64,000 nt of DNA, taken from the NCBI GenBank assembly GCA_001724265.1, contig MEDY01000205.1, positions 1-64,000 on the forward strand, written 5' to 3'. Source of the stretch: Rhizaria sp. SCN 62-66. Lineage: Eukaryota; Rhizaria, unplaced. Below the pieces are notes generated by a model. That model ran no database searches. It saw only the letters and a program-made list of their open reading frames with translations, and was not told where the DNA came from. A program made the position numbers and the translations under genes. Positions 53,515 to 64,000 of the stretch are shown one piece after another (position 1 is the stretch's first letter; each line of letters begins with the position of its first letter).

Positions 53515-56500
53515 GTTATCGTTCATCGCCTTAGACTTAGGCTTAGAGCGCTTCTCGTTCGTACCGATGCTGCTGTTCATGTTGACGCTGTCGGGGATAG
53601 CTGTGGAGAGCAGCAGCAAGTCAGGCAACGACTGCGCGCGCGCCAGCGCCTGTGCAAGCACAGCAAGCGAGTTATCACAGTCACCGTGAGCCCACTGAGC
53701 CATCACGCGCAGGGTCTCGACAGCGCGCGCGACCACGTGCTCGCAAGAGCCCACGTCGCAGTCAGAGTCACATTCAGCGCCATCGGTGGCATAATCGTTG
53801 CGATTGCCGTCTTGCTGCGGTGACTTCTGAGTCGGTGATGACGCGAACGTCTCCCACACACTCGTGCGCGCCAGATACGGCGCGATGCCGGCTGCCGTGT
53901 TCTTGGCACGGTCAGCGGCCTTTGCGGCGTCGTCTTGGCTAGAATCCAGCAGGCTCCTCGGCACCTCGTCAGACCAAGTGACCGTGGCGACCGGGTTCAC
54001 GGCGGCCTGTGCGCAGTCCCAGTCCCAGGTGCAGCGTGAACCAGCCTGGTCGTGAGCATCGCTCCGAGCCTGAGACGGCTTCTTCGTCGACTGGGGCTTA
54101 GACGACCTGCTACCATCCTTGGCAACAGAAACGGCAACTGCATTGGTCTTAGACTTGCTCATAGTCGTAGTAGAGACATTGCCGCGACTAGTGCAGTTGA
54201 TATTGTTCTTAGACGAGTACAAGAAAGCCGTAAGCGCCGACGTCACATCCGCCGCGCCAGTACTCCAGCTCACCGTCACCGCGGTCGGCGACCAGCCTGC
54301 GTACAGAGCGCTGCGCGCATTGCCGATGATGACGCTGATGTCCAACGGCGCGGCCGTGCTGGCGCGAGAGTTGCTGGAGTCGCGGCACGCGCGCACAACG
54401 CGGATTCCGCTCACGGGCTGGTATGCTGTCGCGCGCGCAATTGCCAACGCGGCCACGTCAGCGACATCCACGTCACCACGTGTGTGTGTGTCGGAGCGAG
54501 CGCTGTCCGCGTCAGTCATACGACTCGTGCGAGCGCCACCAGAGACAGCCGACTTGCTTGCTGCAGCAGTGCTGGTTGCGCTGGAGCTGGCAGTAGCGAG
54601 AGACTTGTGGTGAGTCAGCCAAGCTGCTGTGCCGCCGGGGGAAAGCGATTGCGCAGAAAGCACCAGGATGCGTGGATCAACGCTGATCCTGGCGCTTGCG
54701 TCACGGTTCGCGTCACGCTTCACTGTGTTACTGCAGACGAGAGCGACGTCGTCGCTCTCAGCTCCACTCGCGCTCGCACTCGCACTAGCATTAGCGCTGG
54801 CAGCGTCGGCGGCGAGCGCGCTCTTCTTGAACATGCGCTGGATCTCCGGGTCAGAGGGGGCGCGCGCATACGTCGCCGCCATCAGCCACGGCGTCGGCGC
54901 GTGGTCAGTCGTGTAAGGTGTCCACAGCTCAGGCATCAGCGACGCGCTCAGCGCTGCAGAGGTCAGAATGCCGCTGCTGAGCACCAACGTTGGCAGCGAC
55001 GCGCGCACGAACTCACCGTTCGAGACTGCGACAGTAGCGGCAGCGCTGCTGAGATCAGGAAGCATGACGTTGCCAAGCTCATCGAGCACGAGCGTCTTGT
55101 AAGTGGCTGCAGTGGCCATGCGCTTGTGGCGTGCCGCTGCCTTGGCCGCAGCCCGCGCCGCGCGCGCGATACGCTTGCTCTCACGCGCTGGCACAGCAGA
55201 GAGATTCGTGCTCGCACTCGTCGTGTTGAGGTGCGTCACGGCGGCTACGGCGGCCTTCTCGGCGGTCTTGACAGCGGCGGTGGCGTCTTTGTGATCTTTC
55301 GTCGAGCTGATGCCGAGGCCAGGCACGAGAATGCCCGCGAGCGCCGCCGGCGAGCCCACAGTCACCCCCGCCGCGGCCCCCGGGGCGCGCGACGCTGCTG
55401 CTGAGGCCGTCTCGCTGCGCGCGGCCACTGTCGCGTCTGCGGGCGCGAGAGCGGAGACCTCGAAGTGCAGGTACTGAGGCGCGCCATCGTAGAAGGCCGG
55501 AAGCGTCCAGTTGAAGTGAGACGTGGACGCGGCGGACGCGGCGTCAGCGCCGGCGCCGCCAACGTCGAGCGCGGCTTCGAAGTCGATGAACGACGCGTGC
55601 GTGCGCAGGCAGGCGGCCGCGACCGCAGACAGTGCCAGCGTCGATACCGCTCCACCGACGCTGCCACTGCTACTGCTAGCTTCTTTGTGTGGCAGCGGCA
55701 GCAGCAGCGGCGGGAGCAAGATGCCTGCGTCGGTGAGATGGCTCGCGCGCGCTGCGTCAAGCATGCACATGCGCAGCAGACGCGAGCGGAACGCGTCGCG
55801 CACAGGCGGGGGCGGCAGGAAGCATTCGTCATCGAGATGGCCTGCGCGCGAGCGGGAAGTTATGTCACCAGGTGCGCCGAAACCGTCAAGAACGGTGAGC
55901 TCCCAACCAGCAGCGTCGCCAGTTGAGCTCGATACGGTCAGGTCAGCGTTATCGCCGCTCTTGCTGTTGTTGTTGCTTGTGATCAAGACGTCGATGTCAG
56001 CAGCGTGAAGCTTGCAGTCCGCCCATGGCACGGCATCAATGACGGCGGCGAGATGCGTCGGCCGCATGCGCACGCACACGGACTCGCCCGCCTCGGCGGA
56101 AAGCATCGACAGCCAGCGCGCAGAGTCGCTGACAAACGTCGCCGGCGCGGGCGCGAGTGCGTGCGCACACAGAGCGTCGAACGCGGCGCCCGCGGTCTCA
56201 CTATTAGACAGTGCTTGATGTGCTTCGCTCACGCACGCAACGCTCGCAGGCTGGGAGGTTCTACTAGTCTTGCTCTTGCTCAACTTGACGTCACGGCTGA
56301 TGGAAGAGCGCTTGCTTTGCGCCGAGGAAGCAAGCAGAGCGCGTGTGATCCGGCGCGCTAGACGCTCGGCATTGACAGCGGCGACGGCCTCCTCGATGCG
56401 ATTCGCCAGAGCAGCCGCGCGCGAGCTCGCACCGTCGGCCGTGGCCCAGAGCAGAGGGTTCAGGTCCTGAGCCAAGCCTGCCGGCTGGGTCGCCAGCGCG

Positions 56501-59500
56501 GGCACAGCGTACCCCGCGGTGTGCGCGTCGACCTTGGACGTCAGCTTGAAGCCGCCGCTGGAGTCGTCCTCGACCGCCGCCGCCGCCGCCGACACAGTCT
56601 GAGCGGCAGAGTGAGTTGCGGCGTCGCCGTACTTCTTCTTTGTCGCGTGCAAGTCCGCGGTCAGTAGCGCGTCCGCGGGGTCAGTTTCGCCGGTTGTACT
56701 GTCCAGCTTCGCCACATCACGCGCGTAGTCGCCCGCACACAGCGCGGCGTGCCGCGCAGCCGTGAACATCGCACAGCGCGTCCAGTCGCCCTCAGGCCGG
56801 CGCACCGACAGGAAGTCCCTTGGTGTCACGGCGGCGGCCGCGGCGAGGAAGTCGACACGGGTGAGGTACGGAAGCTCGTCCAGAGGCAGCAGCGCGTTGT
56901 CTGCCAGGGAGAGGCGCGCGCGGCGCGGCGGCGGCTGCGCGAAGGGGTTGTACGTCGGCGTCGGCGCGTTTGCGTTTGCAGTCACCGTCGTGGCACCGTC
57001 CTTGCCAGCCGTGCTTGAATCAGCGCCGCTAGGGAGACTGTTGGCATTAGGGTCAAGCGCGGTCAGCGAGTACAGATAAGCGCGCCACGCTGTCTCTGTC
57101 TCAGCCTCATCATCAACGTCGTCATCTTCAGCATTAGCGCTAGAGCTAGAGCTTGCTGTGCTGCTAGAGTTGTTAAAATGAGCAACCGCGTCTGGATTAG
57201 CGCGCGCCCATGCAGCGTACTGCAAGAGCCCGCGCTTATACAGCGCAGTCGCACGCGACAGTGCGCGCCGGAAGCGCGCGGGGCCCAGCACAGAGCGCAC
57301 GGTCGCAATCGCGCCTCCGCGCGGTGCGAACGGCAGGCTCCGGGACACGGCGCGCGAAACTGCACCCGAGCTCGGCAGCGCCGTGGACTGCGCGGCGACG
57401 GAGTCTGCGGTCTCAGCGTCAGAGTCGGAGTCGGACCGTGCCTCTGGGTCTTCTTCTCCTGAGTCCGGATCTGACTCCGAGTCTGCGAGAGCGGGGAACG
57501 GGCAGTCGAAGTGGAGCCGCGCCAGGGCCCTAGTGCGGTCGCGCGCGGCGACGCTAAAGGCACTGCGCAACGCCGCTTCCTCGCTGCGCGTCGGCAGCAG
57601 TGAGAAAACGAGCGTGTCACCATGCTGCGGCCGCACTGACTGCGCCAGCGTGGTGCGCAGTGCGGCCGCGGCGGATGCGCTTAACGGCCCCGCATCGCTC
57701 ACGACGTAACCAACGCTGTCCGAAGCCACCGCTGTCCCTGCTGTGGGCTTGAGGGAGCGGGGGCGGGGAGTCGGGAGGTAGTAGGAGTGAGGCGACGCCG
57801 CACACGGGGTCTTAGCATCACTGCTGCTGCTGCTAAATGCCGCGGGAGGCGGCGTCCTCACGGCCGAGCTGGCAGTGCTAGAACCAACGCGAGTCGGGCT
57901 GAGCGGCGCGGCCAAGCTCGCGGCGGCCGTGGCAGCGGCGGCGGCGGCAGCGTGCGCGCGCGCGGCCCCAGAGAGCGTGCCGTCGCGGGAGCCCGCGTGC
58001 GTGTAGAGTGCGCGCGCCGTCTCGCCCACAGCGGCCGCGTCTACGGCGGCCGCGTCGCTCTCGCCACTGCTGCTGCTAGCGGAGGCCGCGTTGGCGCCCT
58101 CGACGGTGACCGTGAGCGCGGGCAAGAAGGGAGCGAGCGCAGTGTCTAACGCCGTCAACAGACGCTCAGCGCGGGTAAGCACCAGCGCCGCAGCGGCATC
58201 GGTAGACAGAGCGGACGGGTGATCGCTGTTGTAAACGCTGTTGACGAGGGAAAGGAACTCAAGCTGATGCGAGAACATGTGCGCGATGTCGTCGTCGGTT
58301 GCAGCAACAGCACTATTATTCTTTTTGGCACTTGCACTTGTGCTCGCAGCGTTGTTGTTGGCAGTAAAATCGCAGAAGAGCTTGATGCTGCTGATGATCT
58401 GGTGAAGCTCTGCAAGCTCCAGCTCCATCCCAGCCGTCTCAACGCCAGCGCCAGCGCCAGTGCGGCTCTCAAGCTTGACACCACCGTTCGGTTTACTGTT
58501 GGCTTTGCTGCTGCTGCTGCTGCTTAAACTGGTGGCGGCGGTGGTGAGAGCTGCAATGCGGCGCTTGCAGTCGTCCGCGCGCGCCGTGAGGACGGCGCTG
58601 GCTTCTTGCAACGCGTGCAACAAGCGCGCGCGCACAGAGGGCAGCGGCACGAGCACACGCGTCGCGCCCATCCCAGCTACCGCCGCGTCCCCGCGCGCAG
58701 TCGCCGCCGCCGCCGCCGCCGCTGTCACCGGGCTGGTCGCCTCGGCGTCGGCCTCGGCCTCGGCGCGGAGAGTGCGGTGGATGACCGTCAGCGTGTCAGC
58801 GAAAAACTCGCCCCGCGCAGTCAACTGGCCGTGAGCATGACCGTGGGCGTGACCGTGGGCGGGGCTGAGACTGTTGGAGCGCGCGTTGGGACGGAGGGCG
58901 GCGGCGGACCCCAAGAAGCCCCTTTGCAGCAGCAGCACACGCGCACGCAGAAGAGTCGCGGCGAGCGCTGCGCCGTTGTCGAGCGCAGTGGCACCGACGT
59001 AGAACATCTGCTGCGTGGAAGCGTCAAAGAACTTGATGTGCAGTGTCATACGTACTGACTCGGTCGCGCTCGCTGCAGGCGCCTCCGCCGCAGCGGTGGC
59101 AGTGGCGGCGGCAGAGTTCGAGTCGGTGTCACTAGACGGGGGCATGATGGATGGCACGGGCGGCGCCGGGAGACGCTTAGCAACGGCACCAGCGCCATCG
59201 GCATCAGTCATGCGCATCGCACCACTCGAACGAGTGTTGCTGTCACTCTTGGCGAACACGGTAACGAGCGCAGGGTGAACCTTCGCGCCCTCAGCGGCAT
59301 TCGCAGCAAAAGGAGCAGCAGCAGCAGTAGTCTGGGCCGCCGCGTCGCTGTCCGTACCCCAGAGCAAACCGATGTTGATGCGGTCATCCGTCAGAAACAG
59401 CGCGACGTCACCGCGGGTGCCTGGGTGGAGCTTGCGCACCTCGCGCTCGACCTGGGCGACCCCATGCTCCGTCGCGGCTGGCGCGGTCACGCCGGGCTCG

Positions 59501-62500
59501 CAGGCGTCCAGGCCGCGGAGTGCGGCGGAAGCGGAAGGCGCGGGGGCAGGGACGGGGGCGAGAGCGGGCAGCAGAGCCGAGGCCGGACCGAGGCAGGGCA
59601 GCAGTGCGTGCAGGCTCGCCTTGTCCGCAGCAGGAGTGGTCGCAGCATTAGTAGAGGCAGACTGCCCCGCCAAACTGGAGAGGCCGAGCGCAGTTGCGAG
59701 CCCGCGCTCGATGTTGGCGACAGTAGGGACGCTGTTCGCCGTCGAAGCAGTTGCAACAGGAGCAGCAGCAGCAGCCGCAGCACTCTTATCAGCGCTCGCG
59801 TGAGCGTCTGAGATCGCACCGGGCGTGCTAATCATAGTGTACAGCGCCGACCGAGGAGGCACTGGCGCTGCCGCGCTCGAAGTCAGGAAACTCTTGAGGT
59901 TGCTCTGCTGCGGCCCCGTTGCTGCCGCGCCGGTCACAACCGCATTCGCAGCGGCGGCAGCCATTTTGACTGCCTCGCTCGTGATGGCCGCAGTATCGAT
60001 CGCACCTGCCTTGCTTGCGCTCTCATCCACGCGCGCGCCAGCGGCAACGCCAGCGGCAGTGTGAATGCTAGCCTTGGCGCTGGCGTTGGCGTCAGTTGGT
60101 AGCAGGGGCATGAGGCGCCATTGCGAGGCTCGACCGGGAGCGTCCTTGCGTGGGGCTTGGTACAGCAGAGACACGGAGCAAAACGGCGACACTGGCGTCT
60201 GGGCAGCTGGGGGGCCCGCAGCGCTGGAGCCAGAAGTCAGGTCGCGTTGCCTGGAAGTTAGGCCGCCGAGCGCGGTGACGAAGCAGGAGCTGCTGAGTTG
60301 TGCCACGGCAGACGCCTCGAGCAGCGCAACTGCAGCCACCGAGTCCGCGTCAGATTCAGTACACGTGACCGTACTCGTGCTATATGGACCACTGGTATTA
60401 CGGTGCACGGTGTTGTTATTGAGGCAAGCGGCGACCGCGGCGACGGCGGAAGCTGTGGCAAGCGCTTCACTGCCGGGGGCTGCCGACTGCGGCGCGGTCG
60501 CAGCAGCAGCGGCGGCAGCAGTGGCGGCAGACACGGCGACAGGCGCGAGCAGCGAGCGCGCGCAAGGCACAGGCGTGAAGCCAGGCAGAACCAGCCCATT
60601 GCTGTGGGAAATATCACGAGTCACAGCGGAAGCACTTGAGTCAGTATCACTCATGGTGCTGCCGCTGCTGCTGTGCGATTTGTGGTTCGTGTTGTTGTGG
60701 TACGATGCAACCGCTGTGCGCGCAATCCAAGCAAGCGCAAGCGAAGACACGGGCGCAACGGCGTGCGTGCGCGGCGGCGGCGCGTGCGGCTTAACTTCCA
60801 CATCCGCGCTAACCCAGGCGGGGTGCAGTGGCGGCGCGCAGGCAGCCAGCGACGGCGGCGTAATCGCCAGCGCTTGGCCAGAAAATGCCGCAAACTGCTC
60901 TCCAGCTGCTGAGTCAGAAGCAGGAGAAGCAGAAGCAGCAGCAGAGTTGCGGTGCTTGCGGTCGCCAACCGCCATCGCGCGCAGCCCGGCGCGCACGACG
61001 GGGTGCATCAGCGGCGTGAAGCGCGGGACAAGGCTGTCAAAGCCGCCGCCGACGGGGCCGGCGACGAGCGCGGCCTGCGAGATGACGACGGTGCGCTGGA
61101 CCGTGCACGCGACGAGCTGCTGGCGCGCGCGGAGTGCGGCCTCGACGGGGGGACGGCGGAGGTCGCGCATGAGGTGCAGCGGCGGCCGCACGCGCACGAA
61201 TTGCTCTGCCGGCGTGAACGGCGCGGTGATAACGGCGGCGCGCGCGGGGGGAAACTTGCGCTGGGTGGCGGCACCGCCACCGTTGCCGCGGGAGAGGACT
61301 GAACGCGACAGAGAGAAAGACAAAAGCTCTGTAGCCGCAGTTGCGGCGGCAGCAGCAGCGGCGGCGGCGGCAGCGGCAGTAGCAGCTGAGGAGGAGACCT
61401 CAAGAGCGGCGACGGCGGACGACGGCAGAAGAGGTTTATCGCTGCCAACACCACGCGCGCGCACACTCGGATCAACAGCAGCAGCAGCAGTAGCAGCAGT
61501 GCTGGGGTCGACAGGCTCCGTCTTGCCAGCGGCCAGCACCAGCGACGCAATGCTGCGCGCAACGGCGCTAGAAGCACGCGCACTCGTACTCGCGCTCTCA
61601 GCGTCAATGCAAGCGCTGCCAGCGGCGGCGGCGATGAGGGAGGTGCTGAGCGACGACACCGACTGCAGCTGCTGCTGTTGTTGCTGCTGCTGAAGGCACA
61701 GTGCAACAAGCTCAGCGTTGCCACCCGAGGCCACCACCGCCGCAGCCGACGCCGACGCAGTCGCCGTAGCCGTGCCAGTGCCAGTGGCGGTCAGCGACGC
61801 AGACGCAGAGGCAGAGGCAGATGCCGTCGGTGCGCGTGTAGAGATGTGACCGGGGACGGCGGGTGGCGGCGGCACGATGCCGAGACGGCGCGCAAGCGGG
61901 TGAAACACAAATGGATCGCCATCGCCGACGCTGTCGCCGTCGCCGCAAGCAACATTCGCAGCCCTCCTCTCGCCCTTGGCGCCGCCCTCGCTCTTGACCT
62001 CGCTTTTAACCGGAGAGCCGCAGACGCCCGCGGCGGCATTCGCCGCGGCGGAGCTGCAGCCAGCGCCGCGGAGCGCGGCCGCGATTGCAGCCGCAGCCTC
62101 GGCGGGCGTGTCGTCGCAGTAGCGCGTGTGCGAGCGGCGGATGTACATCAGCATATACGCCCCGGTGCCGCTGCGCCTGTTGCCGCCGCCGCCGCCGCCG
62201 CCGCCGCTGTGGAGCCCCCAGTCGTTGGCCACGCCGCCACAGGCCAGATCGCCGCCGGCGAGGGCGGTGGCGGCGGGCTTGAAGGCGTCTGTACCGAAGT
62301 TTGCGTCCACGGCGTCGACTTCGGAGACTGGGGTGACGGAGTCGTCATCGAAGCGCCACCACTGGCTGCGGGTGTAAGCGGGACCGACGACCGGCACGGT
62401 AGCGTCTGCGGGAACGTTATCATCAACATCGTCATCAGAGCCAGAGCTCAAGCCAGACGTTTCGCTCTTGTGTGAGTCGCTCATAGCAGTCTTCTTGTTG

Positions 62501-64000
62501 CTGAGACGAGAGTCAGAGATGTTGTTGTTGATGGCCGCCGCAGCCGCAGCGGCAGCAGCAGCGGCGGCTGTCGCCTTGTCAGCGAGAGAGCTACTCGTGT
62601 CCTTGTCCTTCTTCTTACTCCTGTCGCTGTTCGCATCAGAGTCGCTGCTGCCGTTGCCGCCGGCCTTGCGGAAGGGCGCGCGCGCAAGCTCCGCCGCAGA
62701 GCGCACCGGCAAGATAGGTCGCACAAAGTTATAGTAGTGTCCGCCGTCAATGCCGCCAGAGTGTACTAGCACAGCGTGCAGATCGTACACGAGCGTCTCG
62801 GGAGCGCGCGCGCCGTCAAACGGGTCTTCAGACACCCACACGTCCGATCCACTGGCGTTGGCGCCCTTCGGCCACGCAACAATCACCTCGTTGTCCTTGT
62901 TATTGCCAGTCGCATCGGCGGCGGCGTTTGAGTTCGCCGCTGTGGGGGCAAGCGCAGGAGGCGCAGCGGGCGTCGCGGTGTTGCTGCTGCTGTTGCTGGT
63001 CGCCGCGGCATCGGCAGCGTGCAGCGTGCCAGTGAGCGTGGCCGCGTTCACGGTCACGGTTGTCGTCGCATACTTGAGCTTCTGCTGCCGCTCACGTTCA
63101 GCCCTCGCTTTCTCACCCGTGACGTCGTCATCGGCATGGGTGTCGCGCGCAGCTCCAGGCCCAGCAGCAGCAGCAGCCGCCGCAGCAGCAGCCTCGGCTG
63201 CAGCAACCGCGGCCTGCTCGGCGATCCTCGCCGCGGCGGCCGCGATAAGCGCTAATTCCTGCGACACAAACGGTGCGAGATCGATCGACGTGGGAAACTC
63301 GAACCGGTCGTTGACTTTTTCCATACTATCGCTCATCACATCATACTGGAAGCGTTTGAGCTGGACTTGCAGCACCGGTGGCAGCCGCAGCAGGCGCGCC
63401 GAGCGCCGCATGGCCTGACGGCCAAACTTCTCAGTCTTGATCATGTTGTCGCCGTCCATGACCTCCGCCGCGAGGTACGCCTGCAGAGACTCGGCCAGTC
63501 CACGGTGGCCGCGCACAGCGAGGCTCAGGTCGTAAAAGCGCTGAATGTGCATCGTCCGCAGCGGCACGTTGAGCGCCTCTGAGCAAGTAGCTTCTAAGCC
63601 GCAGAACAGGCGCGCAACGCAGCCCTCGACGACGGAGTCCTGGGTCACGTGTTCCAGCTTATCCAGCAGCAGCCGGGAGAACTCCTGAGCGTCGTGCTGC
63701 GTAAACGCCTCCGCCGTGCCCCAGCCGAACGCGCCGGTGAGTCCGACCGTGCTCGCAGCGGTGCCGGGCCGCGACTGCATCTGGTAGAAGAGCCGCTGCA
63801 TTTCGCGCGCGAACCCGCGGTCGCCCTCGGAAGCGGCGGGCACCGGCGGCAGCAGCGCTCGCAGACGCGCGCGCACGGCGGGCGAAGCACCGCGGACGGC
63901 GGCGTCGAGACGCGCGCGGAGACTGCCGCACGGGTCCGCGGCGCCCGTTTGCTGCGGGGCAAAGTAGACCATCTTGCGAAAGCGGGGGATGTGGAACAGC
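48665..64000 (-). CDS. Giant USP7/UBP12-like ubiquitin-specific protease (partial, with frameshift)
   Basis: The right edge cuts the gene. The visible N-terminal end reads LFHIPRFRKMVYFAPQ, matching USP7 just after the catalytic-Cys box, which lies outside the window. Typical USP7 blocks follow: GWGTAEAFTQHDAQEFSRLL, LPPVLQVQLKRFQYD, NDRFEFP, LHAVLVHSGGIDGGHYYNF (catalytic His), WWRFDDDSVTPV and AYMLMYIRRS. Long Ala/Asn/Ser insertions lie between these blocks. About 4,500 mostly low-complexity residues follow the protease domain. One segment (RMTLHIKFFDASTQQMFYVG) resembles the beta-grasp repeats of the USP7 tail. At 53421-53514 a GAT repeat is entered in the Met (ATG) frame but is followed by the Asp (GAT) frame, which continues to TAA at 48665. 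One missing base explains it. USP7 enzymes deubiquitinate nuclear substrates. With about 5,100 codons this is nearly five times the usual length. Confidence 0.85.
52220..52254 (-). repeat. Poly-Gln-encoding (CAG)n tract
   Basis: CTG/CAG repeat inside the USP7-like gene, encoding about eleven Gln. Confidence 0.85.
53421..53514 (-). repeat. (GAT/ATG)n tandem repeat at the frame break
   Basis: About 31 perfect ATC/GAT units. The upstream frame reads it as Met and the downstream frame reads it as Asp. Other proteins in the window carry poly-Asp but none carries poly-Met, so Asp is the likely true reading. Confidence 0.9.

Overview
This is a window of nuclear DNA from a unicellular eukaryote. The genes are large, GC-rich and mostly intron-poor. 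They carry spliceosomal introns of about 130-210 nt (possibly one longer), long Ala, Asn, Gln, Asp and Ser runs, and AT-rich spacers. The gene content is eukaryotic: TFIIH p44, an XLF/NHEJ1-like protein, a USP7-type deubiquitinase, an Abi-like WAVE-complex subunit, a polycystin-1-like Kelch/EGF/REJ/GPS receptor and a GPI-anchored mucin. I cannot place the species from sequence alone.

Layout from left to right. An alpha-solenoid-like gene of unknown function (about 1-2197, +) is cut by the left edge. Next come a 4,695-residue Kelch-EGF-REJ-GPS membrane receptor (2814-16901, -), a secreted GPI-anchored N-glycosylation-sequon-rich protein (17593-19467, +), a membrane-anchored phytochelatin-synthase-like peptidase (20709-21863, -), a Lys/Ala-rich protein (22389-23897, -) and a four-exon tandem PH-like protein (24576-28194, +). 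An XLF-like NHEJ factor (28979-32080, -) lies head-to-head with TFIIH p44/SSL1 (32462-34528, +). These are followed by a small two-exon protein (35012-35726, -), a 1.6-kilo-residue Ala-rich coiled coil (36215-40984, +), a lower-GC stretch with two doubtful genes (41319-42698, -), a coiled-coil/Asn-rich protein (43316-46009, +), an Abi-like protein (46459-48213, -) and a giant USP7-like ubiquitin protease that runs off the right edge (48665-64000, -) and carries a frame break at a GAT repeat.

The main observation is that TAG behaves as a sense codon. In at least four genes a reading frame is interrupted only by TAG, seven times in total, and continues in the same frame for 72 to 560 codons with the same coding character. 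One further gene has a weaker eighth case. Every real gene end I can define is TAA or TGA and none is TAG. In the XLF-like gene, decoding the TAG adds 258 residues that end in a basic KKKP plus hydrophobic tail, like the Ku-binding motif known at the C-terminus of XLF. This suggests a nuclear code with UAG reassigned and UAA/UGA kept as stops. The amino acid inserted cannot be settled from this window. Gln and Leu are the precedents known for UAG-only reassignment.
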